64,000 bases of DNA from Nematostella vectensis. Lineage: Eukaryota > Cnidaria > Anthozoa > Actiniaria > Edwardsiidae. The notes under the pieces were generated by a model. The model worked only from the letters and a program-made list of their open reading frames with translations, had not been told where the DNA came from and made no database searches. Below are positions 40,101-52,100 of this stretch, one piece after another; position 1 is the first letter of the stretch; each line of letters starts with the position of its first letter. The DNA is taken from contig NC_064047.1 in the NCBI RefSeq assembly GCF_932526225.1, forward strand, positions 5,457,501-5,521,500. The letters run 5' to 3'. The position numbers and the translations under genes were made by a program.

Positions 40101-43100
40101 AATAAGTGCGCCGCTACTGCAGTGCTTCTCTTCAGGACACATCTTCAGTAACTTTAGGGTCTTAAGGGATGGGCCAGTCCGAATGCAGTGCTTTTCTGCC
40201 AAGAAGGTTCCGTCAGGTGATTTCAAGGCTCCAAACGGGACCATAAAAGTCACACCTCCGGGAATAAAGACGACTTCCGGCTTGGTAAGCTGGTCCTCAA
40301 TTGGCGAAATAAGGATCTGATACAAAACATTTAGAGGATCAAAGAATCTTGTTGCCACTGGGGCACTGGGTGTATGATTAGATTGGTGCAGTGTTTCAAT
40401 GTCTTCCTCGTGTTCCTGAGGAACTTTACCGGAGGGACTCTCTTGTGTTTTCCCCGTGTCTTTTTTACTTGGACACTCACTGTCATCACTGGTGGCCTCC
40501 CATTCTTGTGGTTTTCCCTTGTCTTCTTTACTGGGGGAAAGCTTGGGTAGCTGGTACTCACTGTTATCACTGGTCGCCTCCCATTCTTGTGGTTTTCCCT
40601 TGTCTTCTTTACTGGGGGAAAGCTTTGGTAGTTGATACTCACTGTCATCACTGGTCGCCTCCATTTCTTGTGGTTTCCCTGTGTCGTGTTTAAAGTGGGG
40701 AGGAGGAAAATGCGAGACACTCTTTCCACCACTTGCCTGACTTTTTTTTGGAGGAGGAGCGTCCTCTTCCTCGTTGTTCTCGCTTGGTTCTCCCCTGACT
40801 CCTGTTGCCTTGCAAGACATCTCGCTTTCTGTTCCGTCCCTTTCTTGTCCTGCTGACACATGTGGCCGTTGAGACGCATCGCCGATATCCAGAGATCTAT
40901 CTTCAAACGTCTCGTCTCTATTCTCATGGACGTGCTTATTCGCATTATTGATAAGCTGCTTTAAAATTTCATGGATGCGCGTTTTTACACCGCCACTGAA
41001 CTGGGGAGCCGCGTGTTCCATGACTTCTGGTGATGTGGACTTCACTACTAAGGGCTGCCCAGTCGTTAGAGCAAACATGTGAAGGCGTTGGGGTGTCAAA
41101 GAGACAACAGCGAGTGAGGAGTCAGCGTAACTGGTCAGTGAGCTCAGATCATCACAGCTCGTCTTGTCTCTTGATTCAGTCTTCTGCAGTCCATGTTTCT
41201 CCAGGAGGATATCCCCGAGGACACGAGAGCGGCCTCGCTCGGACACTAACAAGGCCTGCTCTGCTTTATCGAGTAAAATCGAGACATCGACTAATTGCTG
41301 ACACAAGTGGATTAAAGTATCAACGAACGTGATTTTTGAATCCGGTAAGCTCTGAATTTTTGTGAAACAGGATTCAAAGAGCTCAAAACTTTTGGTGAAA
41401 TGTGACTCCGCATCTAAATAATTTTGTTTTTCACTGTACATCGATCCAATATTGCTATAAGTTTTTGCTTGATTGATCTCGTTACCAGTCCTTTCGTACA
41501 CTTGCATGGCTTCTTGGTAGTATTTCATCGCCTCCTCGTAATTATCGAGACTCTTGTATACAGCACCAATATTCAGACGCACGCCTGCTTGGTCGCTCTC
41601 GTTACCAGTCCTTTCGTACACTTGCAGCGCTTGCTGGTAGTATTTCATCGCCTCCTCGTGATTACCGAGACTCCCCTGCAAAACACCAATGTTCTGACGC
41701 ACGCCTGCTTGTTCGATCTCGTTACCAGTCCTTTCGTACACTTGCAGCGCTTGTTGGAAGTATTTTATCGCCTCCTCGTGATTACCGAGACTCCCCTGCA
41801 AAACACCAATGTTATGACGCACGCCTGCTTGATTGATCTCGTTACCAGTGCTAATGTACACTTGCAGGGCTTCTTGGTAGTATTTCATCGCTTCCTCGTA
41901 ATTACCGAGACTCTCCTGCAAAACACCAATATTCAGACGCACGCCTGCTTGGTCGCTCTCGTTACCAGTCCTTTCGTACACTTGCAGCGCTTGTTGGTAG
42001 TATTTCATCGCCTCCTCGTGATTACCACGACTCCCCTGCAAAACACCAATGTTCTGACGCACGTCTGCTTGTTTGCTCTCGTTACCAGTGCTAATGTACA
42101 CTTGCAGCGCTTGTTGGTAGTATTTCATCGCCTCCTCGTAATTACCGAGACTCCTGTATACAGCACCAATATTCAGACGCACGCCTGCTTGGTCGCTCTC
42201 GTTACCAGTCCTTTCGTACACTTGCAGCGCTTGTTGGAAGTATTTCATCGCCTCCTCGTGATTACCGAGACTCTCCTGCAAAACACCAATGTTCTGACGC
42301 ACGTCTGCTTGGTCGCTCTCGTTACCAGTCCTTTCGTACACTTGCAGGGCTTGTTGGTAGTATTTCATCGCCTCCTCGTGATTACCGAGACTCCCCTGCA
42401 AAACACCAATGTTCTGACGCACGCATGCTTGCTTGATCTCGTTACCAGTGCTAATGTACACTTGCAGCGCTTGTTGGTAGTATTTCATCGCCTCCTCGTG
42501 ATTACCGAGACTCTTCTGCAAAACACCAATGTTCTGACGCACGCATGCTTGCTTGATCTCGTTACCAGTGCTAATGTACACTTGCAGGGCTTCTTGGTAG
42601 TATTTCATCGCCTCCTCGTAATTATCGAGACTCTTGTATACAGCACCAATATTCAGACGCACGCCTGCTTGGTCGCTCTCGTTACCAGTCCTTTCGTACA
42701 CTTGCAGCGCTTGTTGGTAGTATTTCATCGCCTCCTCGTGATTACCGAGACTCCCCTGCAAAACACCAATGTTCTGACGCACGTCTGCTTGCTTGATCTC
42801 GTTACCAGTGCTAATGTACACTTGCAGCGCTTGTTGGTAGTACTTCATCGCCTCCTCGTGATTACCGAGACTCCCCTGCAAAACACCAATGTTCTGACGC
42901 ACGCATGCTTGCTTGATCTCGTTACCAGTGCTAATGTACACTTGCAGGGCTTCTTGGTAGTATTTCATCGCTTCCTCGTAATTACCGAGACTCCCCTGCA
43001 AAACACCAATGTTCTGACGCACGCATGCTTGATTGGTCTCATTACCAGTGCTAATGTACACTTGCAGGGCTTCTTGGTAGTATTTCATCGCTTCCTCGTA

Positions 43101-46100
43101 ATTACCGAGACTCTCCTGCAAAACACCAATGTTCTGACGCACGTCTGCTTGGTCTCTCTCGTTACCAGTCCTTTCGTACACTTGCATGGCTTCTTGGTAG
43201 TATTTCATCGCCTCCTCGTAATTATCGAGACTCTTGTATACAGCACCAATATTCAGACGCACGCCTGCTTGTTTGCTCTCGTTACCAGTCCTTTCGTACA
43301 CTTGCAGCGCTTGTTGGTAGTATTTCATCGCCTCCTCGTAATTACCGAGACTCTGCTGCACCCCACCAATATTCAGACGCACGTCTGCTTGGTCGCTCTC
43401 GTTACCAGTACTTTCGTACACTTGCAGGGCCTGTTGGTATTGTTCCAGCGCCTCCCTATGCTTGCCAAGATGATATAGTTTAATCCCCTTTCTGAAATAA
43501 ACTTGAGCTTGTTCATCCCTCTTATCCATCACATTACCCATGATTTCCACTGTTGATCTATTACTCTGCCAAAAAAACTGTGGAAATGTGCTTATTCTTG
43601 TTTGATATTCCTTATTCTTTGTCTACTTGATGAGTTTCCTTGTTCTTGGTAGCCCGGCTTTGATAAATGCGACAATAAGATATTGGAAAGTCGAGAATTA
43701 TTGCTCGCGTTGTAGTAGGGGTCTCTATTTTCCGGTGCCCACCATCTATCCGATTCACACTCGCTTTTCTGTGAAAGAAGACTGAACCCTGAAAAATAAG
43801 AAAGAATTGTGGGAATAAACATAACATGACAAGATTACTTTTTGCGTTAGTTATTACATTTTGTGTTGAAAGTTATTTCGTTAGAAGAACCTGCGGTAGA
43901 AAAGGTCGCTGCAATTAGCGATAAAAATGTAGAAAAGCGCCTCAAATGCAGTTTCGGATAAGATAAAATATAAATTAGGTAGCATAGTGTCTTTGATCAT
44001 CCTCCCCCTTTCCAAAATTTGATTTTTTTTACGAACATATGGACCCCGCTTATTCATCGAATTACGATTTTTGCGCTTTAACAGATTGTTAACATGCATT
44101 ACACACGTTCTATGACAGTAGCGTGATTAATTGTGGTTGGTATTTACGTTTGGGGTCGACAAAAAAACACTCTGAAAATTGAGATGGTATCAAAACGATT
44201 CGATACAAAAAAGTGGTTTCAAAGCGATATTAAAAGTATTTTAAGGTGGCCCGCGTCAATACAAAAGGACTGGTTTCCCAAAAAAATGACGCATTTTCGA
44301 AGCGCTCCCATGCAATCATTATTGGCGCGATTTCTCTAATTCTTCAAAATTCTTATGAAATAAACGTACTAGATTTAGAGTTTATTGAAGTACTAGTTTA
44401 AATCCAAACCAATTGCGGAATAATTGAGGTTAATCGAACGTTGAAGTTGGGGAAAAGCGACTGTGAGATATAATGATATTCCGTTGGGCCGATTTTGCTC
44501 ATAATCGACTTGGAAAATTTGAACAGCACGTCTTGAATAATGATAAACATATTGCCAATCATTTCGTTCACGGAAAGAATACTACCATCTAAAAGCAAGA
44601 ATTGATATGTCCCTTCATAAAAAAATTGTAAACATTAACTTTTGGAGTACGTGTTTTAAAGTTTTGTTTGATATTTACAAGAAAGGACTCGTCACTTTGT
44701 GACGATCATAAACGTACCAAAGTTTTACATACATTTTCACGGCATGTTAGAAAAATGCTTTGTTTTGTATCCACTACAATTTCTGTCTAGTTTGCTCAAT
44801 TGAGCAACTCGTTTTGTTGCCCTAAGATCCTTCTCGAATCCTCGAATCTTCCCATTGAAAATCCACGGCTGATTACTTTCTGCAATGTTTTAGCAGTGAT
44901 AAATATTTCAAGCTTTACTGCTAGACGGATCGAAACTCCTGTCAAGGATTGGTGTGGATGTAAGCGGCAGTGCGAGGAAACAGGCCTTGTGCAAACCATT
45001 TCAATGCTGTTATGTGATCATGATTATGAAGTTTGCATGTTTAGATGAAGAAAGATTCGATTAAATTTTCTGGTCATTTTGTGGTCACTTTTCGGATTGA
45101 AATTCCACCAATCCCATAGGAGCTCACAGAACTTACGTTATGGACCATCAATCACAGAGCGAGCTTTAAAAAACTTCTGGAAATCGGGAGAAATTTGTGT
45201 TTCTTTCTCGCTGAAAAACTGTTATCTTGTCTAGATGAAGGGAGATTTTGCTCTTTTTTCATCAGTCTGTAGGAAAGAAAACTTTAAAATAACCACCCAC
45301 GATTGATGTTTAATACCTCATTAACGATATTTGATTAAAAGTATTAGACACATGCATGAGTTAGCCGATGAAAATGGATTCTTTGTGTGAGTCGTTCTTA
45401 TGCGGGAGGGTGAAATGGCGGCGTTGTCGCCTTCTTTAAACGATTCTTCACCGCGGTGATCCTAGATACTAATCAGATACTAATCAGATACTAAAAACGG
45501 TCGGGGGGAACTTTATAAAAAAAATAATAAAAAATATCCATTTACCGGGTAAAATCAGCTAGATTCGATGGAAAGACATTATAATTATGTTTTTTTAAAT
45601 TATTCACAGCATCTTCTGTAATTTGTGTAGATCCTAGAAGAATGTCTGATTAGAGTATTTTGTCTGGTTTCTGGTTTAGGCGCTGGCAAATTTCTATGCA
45701 ATACACAAGAAAATAGTTATAATATACATTTTTAAAACGTTTCTATACCGATTTAGTGCTAAGTAATTGCTAAGTTTTCAAACAGTAAACGTTTACTTTT
45801 GTACTTTTTGGCGCCGACATAATGAATGTTGTCGACGGTGAAGAACACCCACTTGGAAGTCATGCTTGGATCACGCGCTTGGAAGTCACGCTAGCTACAT
45901 CAACTACAGTAACTGCTCTACATCGCAAATTACGGAGAGTTAAATATAAACTGGACTCGAATTGACCTGAATAAGACCGAAATAAAATGAAATCATCCGA
46001 AAGAAGGGAATTTTTTTTTCTTTTGAGATCTGCTTCAGTTTTTGGACCAGTTTCTGTTCAAAAACGAAAAAAAGAAAAGAAAGAATGAAAAAAAATGTTC

Positions 46101-49100
46101 CTACCTAGCTGCTATTTATTCCAACCTAGCTGTTATTGATACGAACAAATCCAAATTCGTTACCCCGTATTTTTTTATTCAGTCGTATTATACTGTGTAT
46201 GTGTGCGATCGCCTTTTGAATATTTCACGCTAGGGATGACTGAAATATAAATTTAGACTAAATCCGTTAAATAGCGGAAAAACCGCTGTAAAAAATATGT
46301 TGACGTATTTCCAGCCATACTGAAATACGTCAAAATGGTAATTTTGAATATTGTTTGTTCTCAACAATTACCCCCCTTGCTAATAGATTCTGTTTAGTAT
46401 CTGATTAGTATCTGTTTAGTATCTAAGTAAGGGTTAGATAATGGACACGAGTGTTCTATGGGATTTAGGGCACGAATTAACAAAAATCAGCGAGTGCGCA
46501 GCACGAGCAGATTTTCGTTTCTAAGTGTCCTAAATTCCATAGAACACTCGCGTCCATTATCTAACTTTCTTAGAAAATTAACACTGCCACGAGATATTAC
46601 GAAATGCTTTCATACAAGATGTCACTGGCAAATCAACATCTTTAAATGTAAAACAATTAAAATAATATCTTACTGTCGAAGGCCATTGCATGGTTGTCAA
46701 CAAGGTATCAACATCGTTAGGCAATACTGACAGGTCAATTGTGTGCGAATAAAATTAGGTTTCTCGCTCTGATGAAATTCTAGTCATCGCTGCAAGACTC
46801 GAAGCAGGAGTGCTTGATTTTTCCGTCCCAGGAAAAGAAAGCGCGCGGTTTTAAAAACCATACGTCGAAAAGTAAGCAAAGAAAAACACGAAAAAGTACG
46901 CTCTGCAGACTTGAGAAGAAAAGGATTAACCGAGGTCTTCAGGTGTTCTTTGCTTCCTTCGCTGATCTATGTTGAAATATTTGTGAATAACTTTGATACT
47001 AGTAAACACAATTAACGTTATATTTTTGCTTTCTTTTTTTTTTCTAAAGGATGTGAAGCATTTCAGGATTTTGAATAACATTTCAGTGAGGTTTGTAGTT
47101 AGTAATATTTAAGTAGTCATCTACTGAGTGATTAGTATTTCCTGCGTTGCAGGAATTGTTTTCCTCCAGGAAAACAATGAAAACAAAGTTTCAACTTAGG
47201 AAATACTAATCACTTAGTAAATAACCACTAATTACTAGCTACATTCCCCACTAATTCCCTATTGTTCAATGCCCCCGCCGCTTGACACCTTAATTACTAT
47301 GAGAGGGGGTTCAAATGGAGGGCGCTGATAGGTCGAGTGGCAGTGATCATATGGATAAATCAAAACTATTATCCATTAAAGGTTACCAATGCTTGGCTAA
47401 TTTTACGAATAATTAGTACCCATAAGCCAGTTACCATTTTCCATTGCACTTACACCCTTATGTGAAATAGGTGTATTCCTGGCTTCAGGCGAGATGAAAA
47501 TAGCTAACGCAACTTCTTTTGGTCCTTTTGATAGACACATTTTACTACAGGATTCAATGTTATTCTATTCATAGTATTGCGAGTACCAGGGTTACTAGGA
47601 GGTTTGCCTTTTGTTAGTCGTAGATTTGAGCGACCTAATTTCTGGTGCTTATTTTCCTTATGCGAAGCGTATTGTCTGTTCTCGAATGTGACGCGAATAT
47701 GAATAATCAGTTCAGACAAAATTGCAGTTACTCGAATGGTTGTCGTTTCGGGACACTGAAGATCGAGGAAAGGACTTCTATTGAAAAATATCTCACATTT
47801 TACCGTTACTGATACTTTTACTAAAACACAACTAAAAGTAGCATTGTATTTGGCTTAGTCTATGTAGAGTTTGAGGAGGTATTTTATCTAAAGCTTTGCT
47901 AGATTTATTCCATGGTTTCTGTGTTGAAGTGGTAACCGATATCGTTCCTATTTACTCTAACAGTAGCATTGACCTATAGTAGGGATTTTGTTTCATCCGA
48001 AAGATTAGGTTATAATTAGATCTAGAGAACTTGATGTAGAATTTGGCCAACAATGTCACATAGCTGTAACAGTCACGGTATAGTTTGGCATATTTGTTTA
48101 TTCATTGTAAGACTTTTCCGCGAAATGAAAATAGCTAGCGTTCCCAATTCTGCTTTTAAGACAAATAAGTCTTCAGGCATCGATGCTGTCCTAGTGCGAG
48201 TATAAATGCGGCCAAGCACCTTACCCTTGTTAGCCATAGGCCGAATCGTGTTCGATCATTTGCAAACATATGGTAACCAGCCCTTAACGTTGAACTCCTA
48301 GCTAGACTCGAGCTTGGCAAATCTCATCTAATGATTCATTGTGCGTTACATTTTTATAAACACTAAAATTCAAAAACACCGTTAAGAACATTTTCAGCCT
48401 TGACTGAAAATTAGACGTTCTTATAAAAAAGGGTGTAGTTTGAGTGTAGAGGAGCTTTTTTAAATTTATTTTGTTTCGATGATAAAACTATTATAATTGA
48501 AAAGAACCCCATTATTAGGAACATATAAGAAACTAGTAGGAATTTAGTAGGGACCAACTTAGAACCAAGAGCTTCAGACTTAAACGAAATGAAAATAGCT
48601 AGCGCTCTCAGTTTTGATAGACAAATTAGTCTTCAGAATCGATGTTATTCTATTCATAGTATTGCGTTGTTATGGTTATTAGAAACTTTACCTTTTGCCT
48701 GTCGTAGGTTTCGACGAAGTAATTTCTAGTGGTTCTTTTTCTTTATGGAATATTAGATGAATAAGGAGTCCTTGTAGTAAGCGTATTTGTCTGTGTTCGT
48801 TCTCGAATGTCAAGCGAATATGAATAATAAGTTCCTGTTTGAGAATCCCCTTTCGATCGCGTCCAAGTAGTCACGAGGCACCGAAGGTCGAGGGACCAAA
48901 GACTAAAAAATAAGGACTTCTAGTAAAAATATATCACATTTTATTGTTACTGATACTTTTACCAAAACACGTCTAAAACTAGCATTGTATTTGGCTTGGT
49001 CTATGTAGATTTGTAGGGGTGTTTTACTAAAGCTTTGCTAGATTTATTCCATGTTTTTGCTGTTTTAATGGTAACCGATATTGTTTTTATTTACTCGATA

Positions 49101-52100
49101 ACATACTCGATACAGTCGAGACGGTGTTCCGTGTGAAAGATCACGCCCTGAAGTTAGATGTAGAGAATTTAATGTAGAAATGGCAAAACAACGTCACATA
49201 GCTGTAACAATCACGGTACAGTTTGCCATATTCTTTCATTTTTTCGACTTTAGTGAAAAATGGAAATAGCTAGCGGCAAATCAGTCTTCAGGTATTCGAT
49301 TGTATTCTATTTACAGTATTGCTACCGTCAGAATGCTAAGCACTTTACCTTAGATAATCGTAGGTTTGAACGAAGTAATTTCTGGTGCTTCTTTTCCTTA
49401 TGGAAAACTAGATAAGAAAAGAGTACTCACTGCTAGCGTATTTGTCTGTGTTCGTTCCCAAATGTGTCCACAAAATGAATAAATAGCAGTAAGAAACTAG
49501 TAGGAATTTAGTAGGGACCAACTTAGAACCAAGAACTTCAGACTTGAACGAAATGAAAATAGCTAGCGCTCCCAGTTTTGATAGACAAATTAGTCTTCAG
49601 AATCGATGTTATTCTATTCATAGTACTGCGGTACCATGGTTACTAGAAACTTTACCTTTTGCTTTTCGTAGGTTTCGGCGAAGTAATTTCTAGTGGTTCT
49701 TTTTCTTTATGGAATATTAGATAAATAAGGAGTCCTGGCTGTAAGCGTATTTGTCTGTCTTCGTTCTCGAATGTCAAGCGAATATGAATAACAGTTCCTG
49801 TTTGCGAATTTTGACAAACATTGCAGTAATTTGATTGGCTGTCGTGTCGGGGGTTCCCCTTTCGATCGCTTCCAATTAGTCACGAGTCACTGAAGGTCGA
49901 GGGAATTTTCCCGAACGGAAGAAGAAAAAAAAAAGGATTTTTAATGAAAAATAGATATCTAGCATTTTACCGTTACTGATTTTTAAAATAAAACAAGACT
50001 AAAACTAGCATTGTATTTGGCTTAGTCTATGTAGAGTTTGATGGTGGTATTTTATCTAAAGCTTTGCCAGATGTATTTCATCGTCGGATGGTTGTATCGA
50101 TCATCCGTAAACTTTTTGTGGTCATTCTATGCTTTAGCAACACAACAATCCTTGGATCATATATATAATTCCGGTGTTCAACTTCCGGTTAAAGCCTAGT
50201 ACTAAAAAAGGGCTGTAAAGTATACTTAAGCTACTTTCTTCAGAAAAGTCTTCCATGTGGGTTGAGCGTGCGCATTCAAGCTGTTGGTTTCCAAACCATA
50301 GTGAGCCTCCTCTACCATGTGCAAACAAAACAAGTAAAATGGTAGCAAAGCTCTAAATTCTCTTTGTTTTACTACTTGCCGATTCGCGTCTCTCGTACAA
50401 ACACATGGCCCTTGCTTATTCATCGAATAAAGATTTTGTGCCTTTCTAGAATGTTAACATGCATAAAACACATTGTATGACAGTAGCGTGATCAATTATT
50501 GCGGGTTTTTTATTTTGTTTCCGGAAAGAATATGCTAAAAGTTGGCATGCTAGCAAAAACTTTCCGAACGGTACTATACCCAATAGTATTAAAACCAATT
50601 TTAATTACATGTTCATTCGGTACGGACACTTGACTCCGAACGCAGCGTCCGGATCGATTCCCAGTGATAGCGCTATTTTATTTCTGTTATTTTTTTATAT
50701 ATTTTTTAAATAATAATAATAATAATTAATTATACTGTCATGACATCGAAAAGAAAAAAAGATAAAAGGACATTTTTATGTACTCTCAGCATCTTGGATG
50801 TGTTCATTTGTTCAGTATAAATAAATAAATTTGCATTCACGAGTTCGCTCACAGAGCCTTTGAATTTTTATTATTAACTCGATAACATTAGCATTGACTG
50901 ATAGGCGAGACGGGGTTTCGATTAGATCTAGAGAACTTGTTGTAGAATTTCCTAAAATATCAGGGGCCGCACACCGGAGGAATTTTCAAATTTTCCGACA
51001 TTTTGTTTGTTTTTGTTTATTTTTCAAAAAGGGGGAAAAACCCTAAATAATCTTCTATGGCGTAAATTTCAGCTGAATTTCCCATGGGTTTGATAAGTGT
51101 TCAAGGCTGCGCTATCGTTCTACTACTCCTTTGGAATTCCACATTCTAATGACAACCGTACTGTGTAATTTTTGTATTTCACCAAATTATTTTTTATGAG
51201 CTCTCTTTTCAATTTACTTAAATTCCCTGAGGGTGAGGAAGTGCTACCAGACCTCCCCCTTCCACTCACGCCACTCTTTTTTTCAGCCCCCCCCCCCCCC
51301 CTTAAAAAAATGGTCTGCGGCCCCTGAAGATGGCACATAGCTCTAACAGTCATGGTATAGTTTGCCATTCTTAGAGGCTTTTTCGTTCCCACTTTTTGTA
51401 GTATTAGATGGGGTTCATGCACGGTTCGATCGCCTGCGATCTTATTCGATCGTGTTCGATTATATGGTAACCAGCATTTACGTTAAGCGACTAGACTCGT
51501 TGACTACGACTACGGACGGCTATGCTTCGGTTACGCTTCGGCTACGCGTCGGATTCTGGGGGGGGGATTTTTACTCAAGACACCTTAAAATTTCAGAGCC
51601 CCCCTTTCATTGTTATCATTTGTTTCGGTCCCCCCTTTTGAGAACCCCCCCTTATCGTCCTCAATAAACAAAAAAGTATTTAATCTTTAAAATAAATACT
51701 TCAAAGTGTTAAGTTCATCATTATATCAGAGTCTCACATCTCTTTTTCGCGAGCTTTCGATTTCGGCTTTCATCATTTCGTAATTTTTTTGCATGTAAAA
51801 TCGTGTAAAAAGGGCTAGAAAAGTCACATGGTCCGTCCCTAAGGACGCCTGTGAATTAGCATACGTTTGTATATTTGTTTTTGTTAAGAATATTTTTCTG
51901 TATAAAAAGGGATAATGTACAACGACTAAACATTGTATGTATATCGTTTTTTTGGATTTACCCGCTCCACCACTGTTTAGAACTTATTTCCATTTGTTCC
52001 TGTTAACTGATCATAAACTGTATCCGTAAATCCAACTGTTATATACTGAAATCTGAAAGTATTTATATTATGGTTTATAAAGACAAAAAGTATTAAATAC

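Noticed and set aside
41424-43478. 684-codon open frame on the + strand opposite the TPR array
   Set aside because: It is the antisense of sixteen 120-bp (3n) units; if one unit is open in this frame, all are. The protein is a Leu/Val/His-rich repeat with no family likeness.
43592-43822. 76-codon minus frame just upstream of the TPR-CHAT gene as a second gene
   Set aside because: Separate frame, no domain, and position fits 5' UTR or flank.
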